DNA of 15,750 nucleotides from Candidatus Thorarchaeota archaeon (GTDB lineage Archaea > Asgardarchaeota > Thorarchaeia > Thorarchaeales > Thorarchaeaceae). The position numbers and the translations under genes were made by a program. The DNA lies in assembly GCA_016840245.1 (NCBI GenBank), contig JAEOST010000479.1:1-15750 (forward strand), written 5' to 3'. Shown one piece after another: positions 15,499 to 15,750 of this stretch. The notes beneath the pieces are model-generated. The model saw nothing but the letters and a program-made list of their open reading frames with translations, made no database searches and had not been told where the DNA came from. How positions within the stretch are numbered: the first letter of the stretch is position 1; the number at the start of each line of letters is the position of its first letter.

Positions 15499-15750
15499 AT
15501 GAAAGAATGGGTTGTTGGCAGTCTGTCCGTATCAGTTCACCTCGGACCATTCGACGATACAGACCTTGATTTGGTAATCAAGGCTCAGACCATCTCTCTT
15601 GGCCAGATCTCTACTGGTATGATGCCAACTGGTTCATCAATCGGTGGACAGGGAATATCTATTCAAGAAGCATCCAACGCAGAAAATGTTGAGTTCTGGC
15701 CGGGAATCTCTATGATAGATCCCAATAGACGGGAACGCATCTATGAAACC
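15499..15750 (+). CDS. Unrecognised protein, 5' part only (runs off the window)
   Basis: An ATG at 15499 opens a frame of 84 codons without a stop to the window edge. It begins MKEWVVGSLSVSVHLGPF and continues with a Gly/Ser-rich stretch (MMPTGSSIGGQGISIQ) and then ENVEFWPGISMIDPNRRERI. It has no signal peptide or membrane helix, so it is probably cytosolic. I do not recognise the family. Codon use looks ordinary for the window, and there is no competing frame of similar quality. Only weak purine runs (GAG, AGAG) precede the ATG, so the exact start is uncertain. It is divergent from the Nudix gene across about 100 bp. Confidence 0.65.
   Translation, partial: MKEWVVGSLSVSVHLGPFDDTDLDLVIKAQTISLGQISTGMMPTGSSIGGQGISIQEASNAENVEFWPGISMIDPNRRERIYET

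Noticed and set aside
1..15750. CRISPR array, tRNA or rRNA gene, insertion sequence
   Set aside because: No regular direct repeats, no cloverleaf or rRNA-like sequence, and no transposase or flanking terminal repeats were seen on either strand.

Overview
The window comes from an archaeon, most likely an Asgard lineage of the Thorarchaeia type, in an AT-leaning genome. Evidence for archaea is direct: two transcription factor B (TFIIB-like) genes, TATA-like boxes upstream of several genes, and large exported surface proteins (NosD-type beta-helix, FG-GAP propeller with Ig-like modules) anchored by C-terminal membrane segments. The lineage is an inference from overall gene style and is less certain.

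Layout. Positions 1-2001 hold a TFB locus. A first TFB (100-960, +) lacks the first half of its zinc ribbon. A second, complete TFB (1036-2001, +) follows. At 1-99 the opposite strand carries what looks like a TFB leader and N-terminus running off the window, so the 5' end of a TFB gene seems to be inverted here, or misassembled. Two strong hairpins (2014-2033 and 2113-2142) separate this locus from a convergent minus-strand pair: a secreted rhodanese-domain protein ending in a 79-residue hydrophobic tail with 12 cysteines (2654-4072), followed 37 bp downstream by a small four-helix membrane protein (2185-2616). The tail resembles the archaeal peptide antibiotic halocin C8 in cysteine spacing and in its place at the end of a larger exported precursor. 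This pair is the best candidate for an undescribed system, possibly a precursor plus a membrane-bound immunity or export partner.

From 4073 to 4521 there is no intact gene. Next to the following gene lies a decayed fragment (4389-4522, -) of a paralogue of the flavoprotein encoded at 7893-8963. Then come a 1054-residue NosD-type beta-helix surface protein (4522-7686, -) and an iron-sulfur flavoprotein fused to an SCP2 domain (7893-8963, -). A divergent intergenic region with TATA-like boxes for both directions precedes a very large (1846-residue) surface protein (9194-14734, +). It combines FG-GAP beta-propeller repeats, Ig-like modules and a C-terminal block of about seven membrane helices. 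The window ends with a Nudix hydrolase (14786-15397, -) and the 5' end of an unrecognised gene (15499 onward, +).

Functionally the window is mixed: transcription initiation factors, cell-surface architecture, a possible peptide toxin unit, and two cytosolic enzymes. Apart from the two-gene minus-strand unit (2185-4072), neighbours do not obviously work together. No RNA genes, CRISPR arrays or insertion sequences were seen.
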